64,000 nucleotides of DNA from Mytilus trossulus (taxonomy: Eukaryota; Mollusca; Bivalvia; Mytilida; Mytilidae), in NCBI RefSeq assembly GCF_036588685.1, contig NC_086375.1:47314955-47378954 (forward strand), written 5' to 3'. The first letter of the stretch is position 1, and each line of letters opens with the position of its first letter. The position numbers were made by a program, and so were the translations under genes. This document shows, piece after piece, positions 1 to 10,999 of the stretch. A model generated the notes under the pieces. That model made no database searches. It was not told the DNA's origin and saw only the letters and a program-made list of their open reading frames with translations.

Positions 1-1
1 T

Positions 2-2443
2 GTTACTATAACAATCAGTGCTTCGTATGGCGATGACGTGATTGAAAGCCTTCAGTTCGATGTGGTGTTTTTAAAAACCCAAATGAAAGAGCTGACGACG
101 AAGTTGGATAAATCAAACATACTCATAGATAACTTGACTAAACGACTGGAAGTTTCCGAAAAGAGGAACGATGACCTTTTAAACATACAACTTTCTAGTA
201 CTGGAAACTGCACGAATAGGCAAGGTAAGCTTTTTATTCCCTTTTCTTCTAAGATTCAGATTGTATATATTAAAAAAAATGAAAAAAATGAAAGAATATG
301 ATGCAAATAATAAAGGAAGAAAAAGTTAAAAATTATGTTTGCAACGTAAAAAACAACTTTTATTTGTTTCATAAGGCGGAACTAACGTAAGTTATTATTA
401 TTATTTGAAATATTTGTTTTTGTTACTAGCATATTATGCTATCTAGTAATTAAGGTTTTTTATATATATGATTTAGATAGGAAAAGATTGCTGTTATCAG
501 ACAGTACGTCGACAGGAGTTGCATTTTCTACAAGATTGACGAAAACATTGACCGGTCTTGGTGCACACCAGCCAGTGGTTTTTGATATGGTAACGTAACA
601 AAAATCTGTTCTCTTTAATTCTTAAACATTTTGTACGAAAGCTTATGTGGGATAGCTAATAAATCTTGCTAATCTAGGAACAAGGTGTCACATGACAGAG
701 AAAAGCGGTAAATTGATGTAATTAAGCTTTAAATGCATGCAAGGTTTGTATCTCAAGTGCATTCACATCTATATATTTAAAACGTGCTTTCATTATCCTA
801 GCAAAAAAAAGTGTAATTATAAGTATTGAATATTTCTTTTAGTAATTGAAATGTATAGAGTTGTAAAAGCGTTGACCGTGCGCACATGTTTACACCACAG
901 GCACTCGTCTCAGGTTTTTTACCCCCTATATACCTTTTTATAACAAAAAATTCGGAGACGAGTGCCCAGTGTGTTTTACACCCCAATAAATTTACAAAAG
1001 AAGCATTCAATTCTTAAAAATAATCAGTAGCGTTTCCGAATATATAATACGCGTACAGCGTCAATTTAAAAAGCGTGCATATTGGTGTCCTCGATTGAGG
1101 CTCTTATTCCTTCTAGTTATAGATTACAACATCTGAAATATCAGTACGTTTCATTCTGTTTTAGGGGGATGCGTAAAGTCAAATTCATCTCTTGATTTCA
1201 ATCTGTAATTTAATTTGCAATCTTACAACACATATTTAATATGTTTTCGGGTAGATGTTTTAGCCTAAATGTGAAAGATTTGCCCAAAAGAAAAATAATT
1301 TCCATTATATTAGGTTTTGACAGACACTGTACACGCATACAACAACAATGATGGAATTTTTTCTGCACCTATTTCTGGTATGTACGTGTTTTTTTGGACA
1401 ACCGCAGTAAGACAATATGAGAGAACTGGATTGGTAGTAGACGGTGTAACTTATGGCTATGCTTTAGCCGATGTTGCAAACGATGGAGATGCAGATTATG
1501 GAAGTGCTTCACAGATTGTTGTTCTTAAGGTAAGTTCGCAATGAAAAGTTCAAAATTATCCTGATTTATCTGTTCTAATCAAAAGACAAAAAAATACTGA
1601 AAATGAAATAAAAAGACATTTACCAAAGCGATGAGTTCCAAAGTGCCAATTTGGTAAAAAGTCACTATGAACAGTGAGAGGATTTTTTTTTTTATTATAA
1701 CCAGTATTCTAGATATTCTTTTGAAATAACTTTAACTATATTTATAGTTTTAAAGCGGTTATTAATTGAAAATGAAGAAATGTTCTTTTTTTTTTGTGGA
1801 AATATTAAAAAGAAAAAAAAGTATCTCCTAAAATCAAAAGAATGCAATACATACCAAGCAGGTACATGAAATTTTCTACGTTGATATCGCAATAGTACTG
1901 AGACGAGCTTTGATCCTTTGGGTTCTGATTAACCCGAATGCGATCGCCGCGATATAGCCTTTTTTTTTATTATGCAGTGTAAAGCAACCAACAATCAATC
2001 AATCAACCCGAATACGATTCGACAGAGATCAGACAATGAATGACGAGACAGCTAGAGGCCGAGGCTTAACAGTTTATTTGATTGGGCGACCTCTACAGAT
2101 AATTCCCGAGTCGTAGTATTCTATAACGAATACACGCCTCACTCTGCGTTCAGATAATGATGGGACATTCAAGAACATGCATTATATTAAATCCGATTTT
2201 TTTGTAAAAACAAATGTATATGTCGTGGCGCTGTCTAATCTGAAACGGGAGCAATAATCGGAGCTGTGTAAACGCTAGATAAAGCGAATGTCTGCTTCGA
2301 CTTGCCTAAATATTCAAAACAGATACATGTTTTTGCAGGTTACTAAGAATCAACATGTTTGGATAAGTGCATTGAGTGGCAGTGGACTTGATGGTGATAA
2401 TGATAATACATTTTCTGGATGGCTTCTATACCCATTGGAATAA
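2..2443 (+). CDS. C1q-domain-containing secreted protein, 5'-partial (4 exons)
   Basis: Exons read directly are 2-224, 477-589, 1314-1529 and 2339-2443 (stop TAA 2441). All introns are GT/AG and the phases join without a break, giving 218 residues from the window edge. The first residues (about 1-12, ITISAS) look like the end of a signal peptide, so the start codon lies upstream. Residues about 13-66 are charged and heptad-like (LKTQMKELTTKLDKS), predicting a coiled coil. Residues about 83-218 form a C1q domain: GVAFSTRL, VVFDMVLT, the diagnostic AYNNNDGIFSAPISGMYVF strand, and the C-terminal FSGWLLYPLE. No collagen Gly-X-Y stretch is present, so this is the short globular-head type. By family knowledge such bivalve proteins are secreted oligomeric lectins involved in innate recognition; the ligand here is unknown. 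AATAAA overlaps the end at 2445. Confidence in the family is high; function is inferred. Confidence 0.9.
897..974. mobile_element. 78-bp hairpin mini-element in C1q intron 2
   Basis: Arms ggcactcgtctc (900-911) and gagacgagtgcc (955-966) are exact reverse complements around a 43-nt AT-rich loop. An 8-bp direct repeat, tttacacc, lies at 889-896 and 975-982 and looks like a target-site duplication. A close relative lies at 23909-23959. The 8-bp duplication is compatible with a hAT-type non-autonomous element, which is inference. Confidence 0.55.
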
Positions 2444-2738
2444 GAATAAAATACCTCTGGTTAGATTGTCATTAATACGAGCCTGGAATGTACATCAAAC
2501 ATCTCTTTTAAATAACTTAGAACTATTCAAAATTGCTCACAGTCAAACACATACAAGTATTAAGAATCATTTCCATAACAGCATGGACAATCGCAATACT
2601 TGTGCTGGTAATACTAATACTACTGCATGAATCTTGTTTGTCATCGGCGATCGATAACAGTGATTTGAATAGAATAAAAGGGTAAAAAAAAAACACGACG
2701 ACGCAAGTGAAATAAAAGAAAGGTTAAGTATTCAACAT

Positions 2739-3331
2739 TTAAGGTGGTATGGGAGTCTAAAATGATAGAATTTGTTCATACTTTGCCAAAACATAGTGTC
2801 TATTGATATATGTTGAAAAATATAATAAAAATGATAGGTCACCGTGCATTTTCTTATACTACAGGACGTGACAAAATGACATATTTTGTATGGATTGTAC
2901 AGGAAAAAACACCATTTTGTGATTAGAAACTAAACAAAATGATAGAATTGTTAAAATCTTAAGGAAAAGATAGCTTTCAGACAATGCTTTGAGAATATCA
3001 AAAGAAAAGATAGGGTCACCGTACGTTATTTCCGGCTAAAATACAAGATAGGAAAATTTCATGTAGAATCCTTCAGAAAATGCACTGTTTTAGAGTTACC
3101 TCCCCTTAAAATGGCAATTTAAAAAAAATTAGACAAACAAAAATAATCAACATTTGCAAAAATGTTAATATTTATAAGTTAAAATCTAATAAATTGGTTC
3201 TTTTAAATGAAAATTCACATTAAATATCTGCATTCCTGCATCAAATTTTGCTAATTTGATAGAAAATCTGGACCTTTGGTTCTCTGTTTTTTACAATCCA
3301 AGATGGAGGAAGACACCCATACCACCTTAAA
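2739..3331. mobile_element. MITE-like element with 15-bp terminal inverted repeats
   Basis: Termini ttaaggtggtatggg (2739-2753) and cccataccaccttaa (3316-3330) are perfect reverse complements. The direct repeat tcaacat flanks both sides (2732-2738, 3332-3338), giving a 7-bp target duplication. The roughly 590-bp interior is AT-rich with no coding potential, so this is a non-autonomous DNA element. The superfamily is not assigned. Confidence 0.7.
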
Positions 3332-3779
3332 TCAACATGCAATGTTTAGTCGTTTGCTAGTTATTCGTATTAATTGATATATGCGTTTAGAACCTTTGGC
3401 GACCCCGCAATTTATGTGACTAAAACACGTACGACACGACAGGTGGACGTTACAGACGAACTTGTCCACGCTATTATAAAATGATTGTTAACACAGAAAT
3501 AATTTCTACATTGAAGAGCTGACAAGACACGCTGTCATAGAGAAAAGACTCATTGTCTGTATCAAAAATCAAATACATAATTTAAATAAAAACATATTTT
3601 TCATCCTGAAAAGTTCAAATTCTTTCGACCACAATAAGTATTACCAGAAAAAAATTCAACTGCACAACTAAATAAAAACGTGAGGAGCTATATATAACCA
3701 AAAGAGCCTAAAATAAAACCAAATCCATCCAAGGGCAGTTCTGCCTGAGACATTCAGCAACTACAAGTTACTGTTTTTA

Positions 3780-4021
3780 TAGTTTGTTCTTATGTTGTAA
3801 CACTATTGTCACATGTAACCCGCCATACTCTGTATGTGTTTGTTCCATGTCAGTAGGTCTATAGTTTTTCTTGATTGAATCGTTATTCATTTTTCATTTC
3901 GGAGTATTTTATTGCAGAAGACCATACGGTGACCCCAAATTGTAAATTTTTATGTCATTTGGTCTCTGGTGGAGAGTGGTGTAATTAAGATGGCAAGCAT
4001 ACCACATCTTCTTATTTTACA
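3780..4021 (+). repeat. Dispersed repeat family 1, diverged copy
   Basis: Contains the family signature in order: ttgttcttatgttgtaac, a diverged tccatgtcagtaggtct, agaccatacggtgaccc, ggtctctggtggagagt, and the end gcaagcataccacatcttc. The same ordered words recur at 22245, 29490 (-), 30092 (-), 42258 (-), 54405 and 63505. No coding potential. Confidence 0.7.
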
Positions 4022-5744
4022 TGCAGTTATACTGAAACTGAATGTTACAACTCATGAAGACCGTAGTTCTTCTTTAACCATAAATTGAGGCTCACACATG
4101 CTCAAATGTACCTTGTGGAAATAATTACAAGATTATTCCAGAATGGTTTCCAGAATATTTCAGAAACGAGTATCATGTGCACTGTTTTCGGTATCATATT
4201 ACTGAGTTTGGTCAATGATGTTTACTGAGTTTGGTCAATGATGTTGGACTTCTTATCGGCGCAGGGACCATCCATTAAGTAACAAATGGTTCGGTACTGA
4301 AATATTTTTAACAAAAGGTTTTTATATATATGTATAATAAATATTTCATGAATTTCTTTAAACTCATGAGCTCAATCTTTTTATGTATTTTTTAAAAATT
4401 TATTATTGATTTCTACCCGTCTTACTCTTTGAACACCGTATCGGTTGCCCCTTTTCAATTGATGCTCTATGCATGCCTCTTTGGCGTCGTATTTTTCAAA
4501 TCATTTTCACAAAGAAATTATATTAGACACTAAAAGCAAAATATTTAGAGACTGTTTTGTTAAAATTCCAAGAGCTGTAAATAATCTGTAGTTAAAAAGT
4601 AACAATAACGAATCTCATTGTGCGACCAAATCACCACCATTATCAAAATACCCTTTTTTTCTAAAAAGTTCAAATTACTTCATCCCTTTGCCCAACTTCG
4701 AGTTGTGTGATACTTTCACTAACTGTCTTTCCGGCAGCACTCCTTTTGCGCCAATTACTGTTTTTCAGGGGTATCATTTGCGCCAAATCTTTTTTTTTTC
4801 AAATGTATCAATTGCGCCAGTTTTCAGAACCCATTTGCGCCAATGTACCTGAACACATATTGATCGTACATTTTAAAGATTAATATATATTTGGTATCAT
4901 TTTTGTCTGAGTGGAAATCGCAAGGCCACACATGTTATTGCTAATTAAACAATGCTATATTTATTAAGTATGTTCAATCATTTCAGAATGAATAGATTGT
5001 TGTTTTGAAATCTGGGACTTGATCAATTCTTTTTTTTTTATTTGACAAACATATAATTAAAACACTTAAAATAGTTTCTAAAGTAATTTGACAAGGAGGA
5101 AACGGTTTAATTTACTTGCACCCGGCATGGAAGGTCTCAATTAAGTTTAAACTAGAGAGTGGGTGTCAATCTGTTTTCAAAGTAAACTAGACCAATAACT
5201 ATAGATCACTAATAGTATATACAATTACTTTAAGTTTAAAAAAAAAACGGATAACTGCCTTATGCTGAATTTCCAAGCTTCGTCATACAGGTTCGATACT
5301 GCATATCATATTGCAAGAGTAGCAAAATCGTGCTGTGATCACAAAAACATTTTTACATATTATGTAATTGTATATTAACTGACTTTTATTCAATTAGCAT
5401 ACTACAAGTTGTGTCCTGTTTTGGCAGGTAACAATTGTGTGAAAAAGGGTCAAAAAGTGTATTACTGTGAAATATGATACCTCGAGCATAAATGTGTGAC
5501 GCAGACCAATCGAAAATAAGAATATTTAATGCATATAGTATAAGGGACGTTATGACACTCCATCGTTCAAAGGCACTTATTCATTTGTAAATACATGCAA
5601 ACTATTATAAAGCTTTAAACATATGAATGTTTTAATATAAATGTTTAAATGAAATTTGCATATATCACAGATAATAATGCTACACAACTTTCAAAACTTT
5701 TTTTTTCATCAACGACAAAAATGGATGGAATAAATTATGACTGA
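4022..5744. other. Intergenic, mostly AT-rich, small repeats
   Basis: No gene is supported. A 23-bp unit (actgagtttggtcaatgatg...) is duplicated head-to-tail at 4201-4246. A cluster of four ttgcgcca-containing words lies at about 4745-4845. The remainder is unstructured AT-rich sequence. Confidence 0.6.
4737..4850. repeat. TTGCGCCA word cluster
   Basis: Four occurrences of ttgcgcca at irregular 20-45 bp spacing (ttttgcgccaatt, catttgcgccaaat, caattgcgccagt, catttgcgccaatg) separated by T-rich DNA. It looks like a decayed short tandem repeat. Confidence 0.45.
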
Positions 5745-7199
5745 CTATGGTCCAGTGAATATTTGCTTAACTTGGTTTCGGAAAGCAGGATTTATGGCAC
5801 TATATACATACTGATTAGCTACATTGTTAATGAAATAAGTCACATTCATAAGAACTAATAAGCTGCGAGTTGAATTTGGCAAATTCTCTTCGACATAAAC
5901 ATGATTAGCGTTCAAAGTTTCAACAATTATGGTAGGAAGATAAGAGAATATATAAACAATCGTCACAGTGCTAAATATTACTGTGTTTGTCGTCACGGTC
6001 CTTGAACTTTTAAAGCCCTTCCTTGAACCATAACCGCTCCCTGTACTAAATGTTGAATGTCTTCTATCCTTGTAATTTCTATGCTCGTTTTCTTCTATTG
6101 TCGACGATTGTCGTCCGTTGTTGTGTTTTTTATAACTAAAATGAGTAGGCCGACTAATTCTTTCATGAATAAATCCATTATTTGATTTTCCATTTTGTGC
6201 TGTGACAGAATTTTCGGTATTAGAAGTGTCAGCTTTGTTATTTGGTTGTTCATGGTGAGAAACGTCCGTATTCTCGTCATTTTCTGCAGAAAAAGTTTCA
6301 GAGGTTTCACTGTTATACCGTTTCTTTTTAGAATATTTAAATTTAGATATCACTTTACTAAGTCTATAATTCATTGATACAACATGTACCGGTGACGAGG
6401 GAATGTCCTCGCCTATATGTTGATTCTTCCATACCCAAATTGCTTTAAATATACGTACATACATGAAAGACAGTAAAATTATAACAACAACATTCAACAC
6501 TCCCATAAATCCAAAGTAAACTGATGGTAAAACCGAACTTTTATACTTGTCATCATCCCCACAATCTAACCCCACTACATTTTTGACACCAGTTTGTACA
6601 GTCTCAGGTCCGTGAAAGAGCAACATAGGCCAAGAAAGTACCAAACTTATACAAATACAAATAAGCAAACACATTCTAGCTTTCTTGTATGAAAACCTCT
6701 TAAATGGTTTGCATATTTTATAATAACGATCCAAAGCAATACACAACAAAAATAAACTAGATGATACAGTTGAAAACATCTCTGTTAGTCTGGTTATTTT
6801 ACACAATACTCTATAACGCCCTGTGTACATCGGAAACCGTTTGTCAAATACTTCCATTAACATTGCAATACAACACATTGTATCAAACACAGCTAAGCAT
6901 AGAACAAAGAAATGGGCGTTTGTCCGCTTGAATCGGAATCCATAGATGTATAAAACCAGCGAATTTCCGAATATTCCGAATACAGCTAAAACAATTAGAA
7001 AGATAACACACGGCAGGTTGATATTCCTATATAAACTTTCATTGTACAGCCATATAATTACACTGTCAGAAAATGGATTGCCACCAATCGTGGACTCATT
7101 ACTGGAGTTATTTGTTGTCCGATTTATCGTATCCATCAATTGATAAGTATTCTCAAGATTTCCGATTATCATCATCAGTTTACCATTTCTGAATTTCAT
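5745..7199 (-). CDS. Class A (rhodopsin-like) G-protein-coupled receptor, intronless
   Basis: 484 residues from ATG at 7199; the frame is open to 7211 but without an earlier ATG. Alternative starts are residues 9/10 and 22. The N-terminus carries several N-X-S/T sites (N26, N30, N34, N53). TM1 has GNS (G78-N79). TM2 has LAVFD (102-106). C133 and C213 are the likely TM3-ECL2 disulfide pair. TM3 ends LDRYYKI with D157-R158-Y159, and TM4 has W190-P191. TM5 is followed by a hydrophilic third intracellular loop of about 150 residues (about 248-401) rich in Ser, Asn and Lys. TM6 reads FSYLP (418-422) instead of the common CWxP. TM7 reads NNVANQYVY, so the NPxxY proline is glutamine (Q463), and NPAFRNQVKQIF follows as helix 8. 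It is a plasma-membrane receptor, probably peptide- or amine-type; the ligand cannot be told from sequence. No intron is visible. Confidence 0.88.
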   Translation of the reverse strand: MKFRNGKLMMIIGNLENTYQLMDTINRTTNNSSNESTIGGNPFSDSVIIWLYNESLYRNINLPCVIFLIVLAVFGIFGNSLVLYIYGFRFKRTNAHFFVLCLAVFDTMCCIAMLMEVFDKRFPMYTGRYRVLCKITRLTEMFSTVSSSLFLLCIALDRYYKICKPFKRFSYKKARMCLLICICISLVLSWPMLLFHGPETVQTGVKNVVGLDCGDDDKYKSSVLPSVYFGFMGVLNVVVIILLSFMYVRIFKAIWVWKNQHIGEDIPSSPVHVVSMNYRLSKVISKFKYSKKKRYNSETSETFSAENDENTDVSHHEQPNNKADTSNTENSVTAQNGKSNNGFIHERISRPTHFSYKKHNNGRQSSTIEENEHRNYKDRRHSTFSTGSGYGSRKGFKSSRTVTTNTVIFSTVTIVYIFSYLPTIIVETLNANHVYVEENLPNSTRSLLVLMNVTYFINNVANQYVYSAINPAFRNQVKQIFTGP

Positions 7200-10100
7200 T
7201 AATTTTAACACTTTTTATCCGATACATGTCACTTAAAATTTGGTTGACTTTTCTTTGTGACTTGATATTTAAAATTTATCTTAAATCTTCACTGTTCAAT
7301 GACGCGGAAAAACCAAAATATAACGTTTATGTGTTTATTTTTTTGGTTAAAAGTAAACAACTATAAAAGCCTTAAGGAAGACCATAAAACGTATGATTTT
7401 CCGTGTTGTTCTATGCTTTTTGTTATTCACACACGATAGAAAATGAAAAATAAGTGTACAGGTTGTAATATCAACAAATGCTATTTGTGAACATAAAAAT
7501 CTATTTTTTGCAAATGTATCACACCGAAACGCTAAACTATACACACAAGAGAATCATTTAAATTTAACAGCGGGTTGTGTTAAAGCATGGAAGTAATATT
7601 TAAAGTAACTTGAAAGTCGATTTAAACTAATTTTATATGACGTATGATTTTTTCAACAAAAGAAGTTGTGATATTTTCCTCCTTCATCTACCCGGATTTT
7701 AAATAATAACAAAGAACACCAATGCATTTTAAATTTAATGTTTTACAGCATTTTATAATACTATTTGAGTACTTTTAAAAGACAGTGCTTGTGAGTTAAT
7801 GCAATAAGACTTCTTAATTAATTTTATCACATACATATCAGTCGGACCATTAAAGTCCATTTGGAAACTCAAGGTCGGCTTTTTATTCAAAAAGTTATAT
7901 TTATGCTCATTAAATTTATATTTAATGATTAATTCTTAACTTTTAAATATCTAATATAAAACATGTTTAGACAAAATTCAAAATTTAAGCTTAAACGTTT
8001 TGCATTAGAACTAAAATATGCCAATCTACTGTCATGGTTTCTTGGATTACACGCATTTATCTGTTAACCTCTAATTTGTCTGCATGCAGGAACATTAACC
8101 CTCCCCTTGCATATATGTTAAGTCATCACTGCATTATACCACAAACATATACTTTGAACAATAAGTTTCCTAAAGATGAAATGCACAATTTTTCATACAC
8201 TTTTAGGTATATAAAAAATACAAATATATTTGACATGAAGTTTTACAACCATTGATCTTACAAAACAAGTGGTAAAACCTAAGACGGAAATTTATCTGAA
8301 TTTGATTTTTTTGATAATTGTTTAAAGGAAGGCTTCTGTTACCAATATAATCTTTTAAGAAGGAACGGAGCATCAACAGGAAACTTGAAACGGGGTTTGA
8401 TTTTCTGAAATGACATTCGGTCTTCCCCTTGTCATGCTCCTAATTGCGTCTACATATAAGTTAAGTCTTTCTCTGACTATTAAAGGCATACGATACAGTT
8501 TTGACCCCATAATAAAATGTTGGTGAACATTTGCATACATACTATTTTTTACATTATTAAATCAAATATGTAATAAAAAAATATACCATCATGTGCTAAT
8601 TTTTGGGTAAATTGAGGTTCAAATTTCAGACATTTCCTCGAAATTCAAATTTTTGGACGTATTTTTCCTTCCGACAGAACTACATTACCTTTTTGTTTTA
8701 AAAGGTAAACACAAGCTTTTTTTTGTTAAAGTATTTGTATTTTGTTTTTAAAAGCTGCCATTTTGTCCATTGTAGAGAGTTTTCTCATTGGCAATACTGT
8801 CACATCTTCTTATTCTTATTGTCTTATGATTCGTACAATCATTTTGATGGATTAACACAGGGCGTCCAATCTACTAAAATAAGATCAATACATTCTAACT
8901 ATACGTCCTATTTCAGACTATCTCTTCGACAGATTCAACAGGATTTGAGATACCAATTTCCATTAAAAATAGTCGTTTTGGTATTGCGCACAGAAGATAT
9001 TGTCTGCTCTTCGACTGTCTCGATAATTCAATGGCATTTTAATCGTGTTCATCATGTTTTGATTTGTGTGATCTATTCGTTTGTAGTACCTTTAGTCGGT
9101 AATAGGGAGTGGATACAGAGTACCAATATTATGAAATATTCCAATAGTCTTTTTTTTCTTGTGAATTTTCTGACCTCCTCTCAACATTAATGTCATTTTC
9201 GCTGTCAATAATATACGCTAGCAAATCATGCATGTATATTTATTCTCTTCAAATTCCAGCTGCAGAAATGTACAATATTTGTAAATTTGTTGAAACCAAA
9301 TTTCATTTGTTGTTTTGTTTATTTCCCTTGTCTCTGTTGCTCTGATGTCCTTTTCGCTGTCAATAATACACACATTCAATCAAATCATGCACGTATATTT
9401 TGTTCTCTTCAAATTTCAGCAACAGAATGGTACAATATGTGTAAATTTTCAATACATTTTTTTTATTTTTTTTTTTTTTTATTTATTTCCCTTTTCCCTG
9501 TTGATCTGATTTTAGATTTATAGAAAATAAACGATTTTATTCCTGATATGGATATAAGAGTTATACAAAAAATGAGTTATCTCTCATTAGAGAATTTTAC
9601 GTTTCAAACGAAACTTACGTACGTTAACGCAAGAAACTTAGGCTATCAATTATACGGACTTATAAGACATAATATAAATTGTGGTTGTCTCCCTTCGCCG
9701 GTTCTGCATTTAAGATTTTGAACAGTCGGATAGTTATAATTTTGTTTAATTCTTAAATAACATTCATGTTATACAGGCACGGACACTTCGATTTTTTTTG
9801 GGTGGGGCCGGTAGGGGATGGGGTCGAGGTTGCTGGGAATTCAAAATGAAGATATTTCTGCCCATTAGATAATATTCCAAAAAAAATTCCACGTCAGACA
9901 GGGTCTCCCCCTCCCCCATATTTTTTTTTTTATCTAAATGATCGATGACTTAATAATTGCAAATTAAATACAGAATAACCATACATTGTCTTGAAATATT
10001 AATGTTATTGGTACAGGCTTAGAAACAGGAAGAAAGCGAGGCTGTTTCTAAGCATTGATATTTCGAGACAATTTATGGTTGTTCTATATTTATGAGTTAA

Positions 10101-10680
10101 ACATAAGTTTTTTTTTATACAATCATATCTATTTGATAGAGGGATAGATGAAATTTGAAATAAATAGGCAGGACCCTCGAATTTATGATGAAACAAAGTT
10201 TGTAAAAGTATTTACAAAAAGAGCAGAACCAAAAAATGTTTGCAAAACAAGATTATTGGAATATAGAAAAAAAGCATAGGTTGGCAAGCTTGGACAAAAT
10301 AGGCTCAATAAAAATGTCGTCTGAAATTTTATCCATGCACCCCTCCCCTAAAAAAAAGGGGTTGCATCCTTATCAAAAACAATGGACGAAAGTAAAAGGT
10401 GAACAAAAAAATAATTTACCACAAAGTTTTTGGTATTTGAATGTCAATATTTTCTTTTTGTCCGTCTTCCTTCTTTTCAAGACTGAGTGAATTATCGACT
10501 TCATTATACCAGAATACAAATTAATACGTCTGCATGGTCGGAATTCTGTCGAACTGACGGAAAGGAGTTCAACTATTTGACTATTATACCTCATCATTGA
10601 AGGTCGTGTCAATTAAGATAAACGGTACTGTAGTTCCATCGGTTCAATTAAAGAAGTAAATCGGTGTAGTCATGTTTGTA
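7200..10680. other. Intergenic, no supported gene
   Basis: AT-rich sequence without a convincing ORF. It holds a short tail of repeat family 1 at about 8753-8815 (ctcattggcaatactgtcac), a sequence starting ttaaaggcatac at 8482 resembling one near 50639, a diverged two-copy tandem repeat at 9190-9515, and T/A homopolymer tracts. The 155-codon ORF at 8723-9190 begins inside the repeat tail and shows no domain. Confidence 0.55.
9190..9515 (+). repeat. Diverged two-copy tandem repeat, period about 155 bp
   Basis: The words tttcgctgtcaataata, aaatcatgca(t/c)gtatat, ctcttcaaatt(c/t)cag and tttatttccctt occur in the same order twice, first from about 9192 and again from about 9347. Substitutions and small indels show the duplication is old. 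Confidence 0.65.
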
Positions 10681-10689
10681 CATAAGTTG

Positions 10690-10990
10690 ACAGAGTAAAA
10701 GGTCGACATGTTTACACTAGAAAGGTTGACAAGTTGACCCTAGAAAGTTCTACAAGGTTGACAAGTGTTAAGGTCGACAGGTTGACAGGTCGACCTGTTG
10801 AAAAGACGATAAATGCATGATAGGTTGACCGGTTGACAAGTGTAGAGGTTAAAAGTTTGACAGGTCGACATGTTGAAAAGTCGATAAATCCATAGCTCGA
10901 CAGGTTGACAAGTGTGAAGACTCAGGGTTAACAGATTGACAGGTCGGTACATGCATAGGTCGACAGGTTAACAAGTGTAAAGGTTAACTC
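10690..10990. repeat. GTCGAC/GTTGAC minisatellite
   Basis: The words aggttgacaagtgt, gacaggtcgac, tgttgaaaag and cgataaatgcat alternate over 300 bp with a higher-order period of about 80-90 bp. The core caggtcgacctg (about 10787) is a perfect palindrome, so the array is partly self-complementary. No coding function. Confidence 0.65.
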
Positions 10991-10999
10991 TCGTGTATT

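Noticed and set aside
6195..7143. Short plus-strand ORFs at 6195-6377 and 6946-7143
   Set aside because: They lie antisense within the GPCR coding region and have no independent support.
8723..9190. 155-codon plus-strand ORF
   Set aside because: It starts at a T-rich alternative codon inside a family-1 repeat tail, has no domain, signal or splice context, and has biased AT-rich composition. Judged to be chance.
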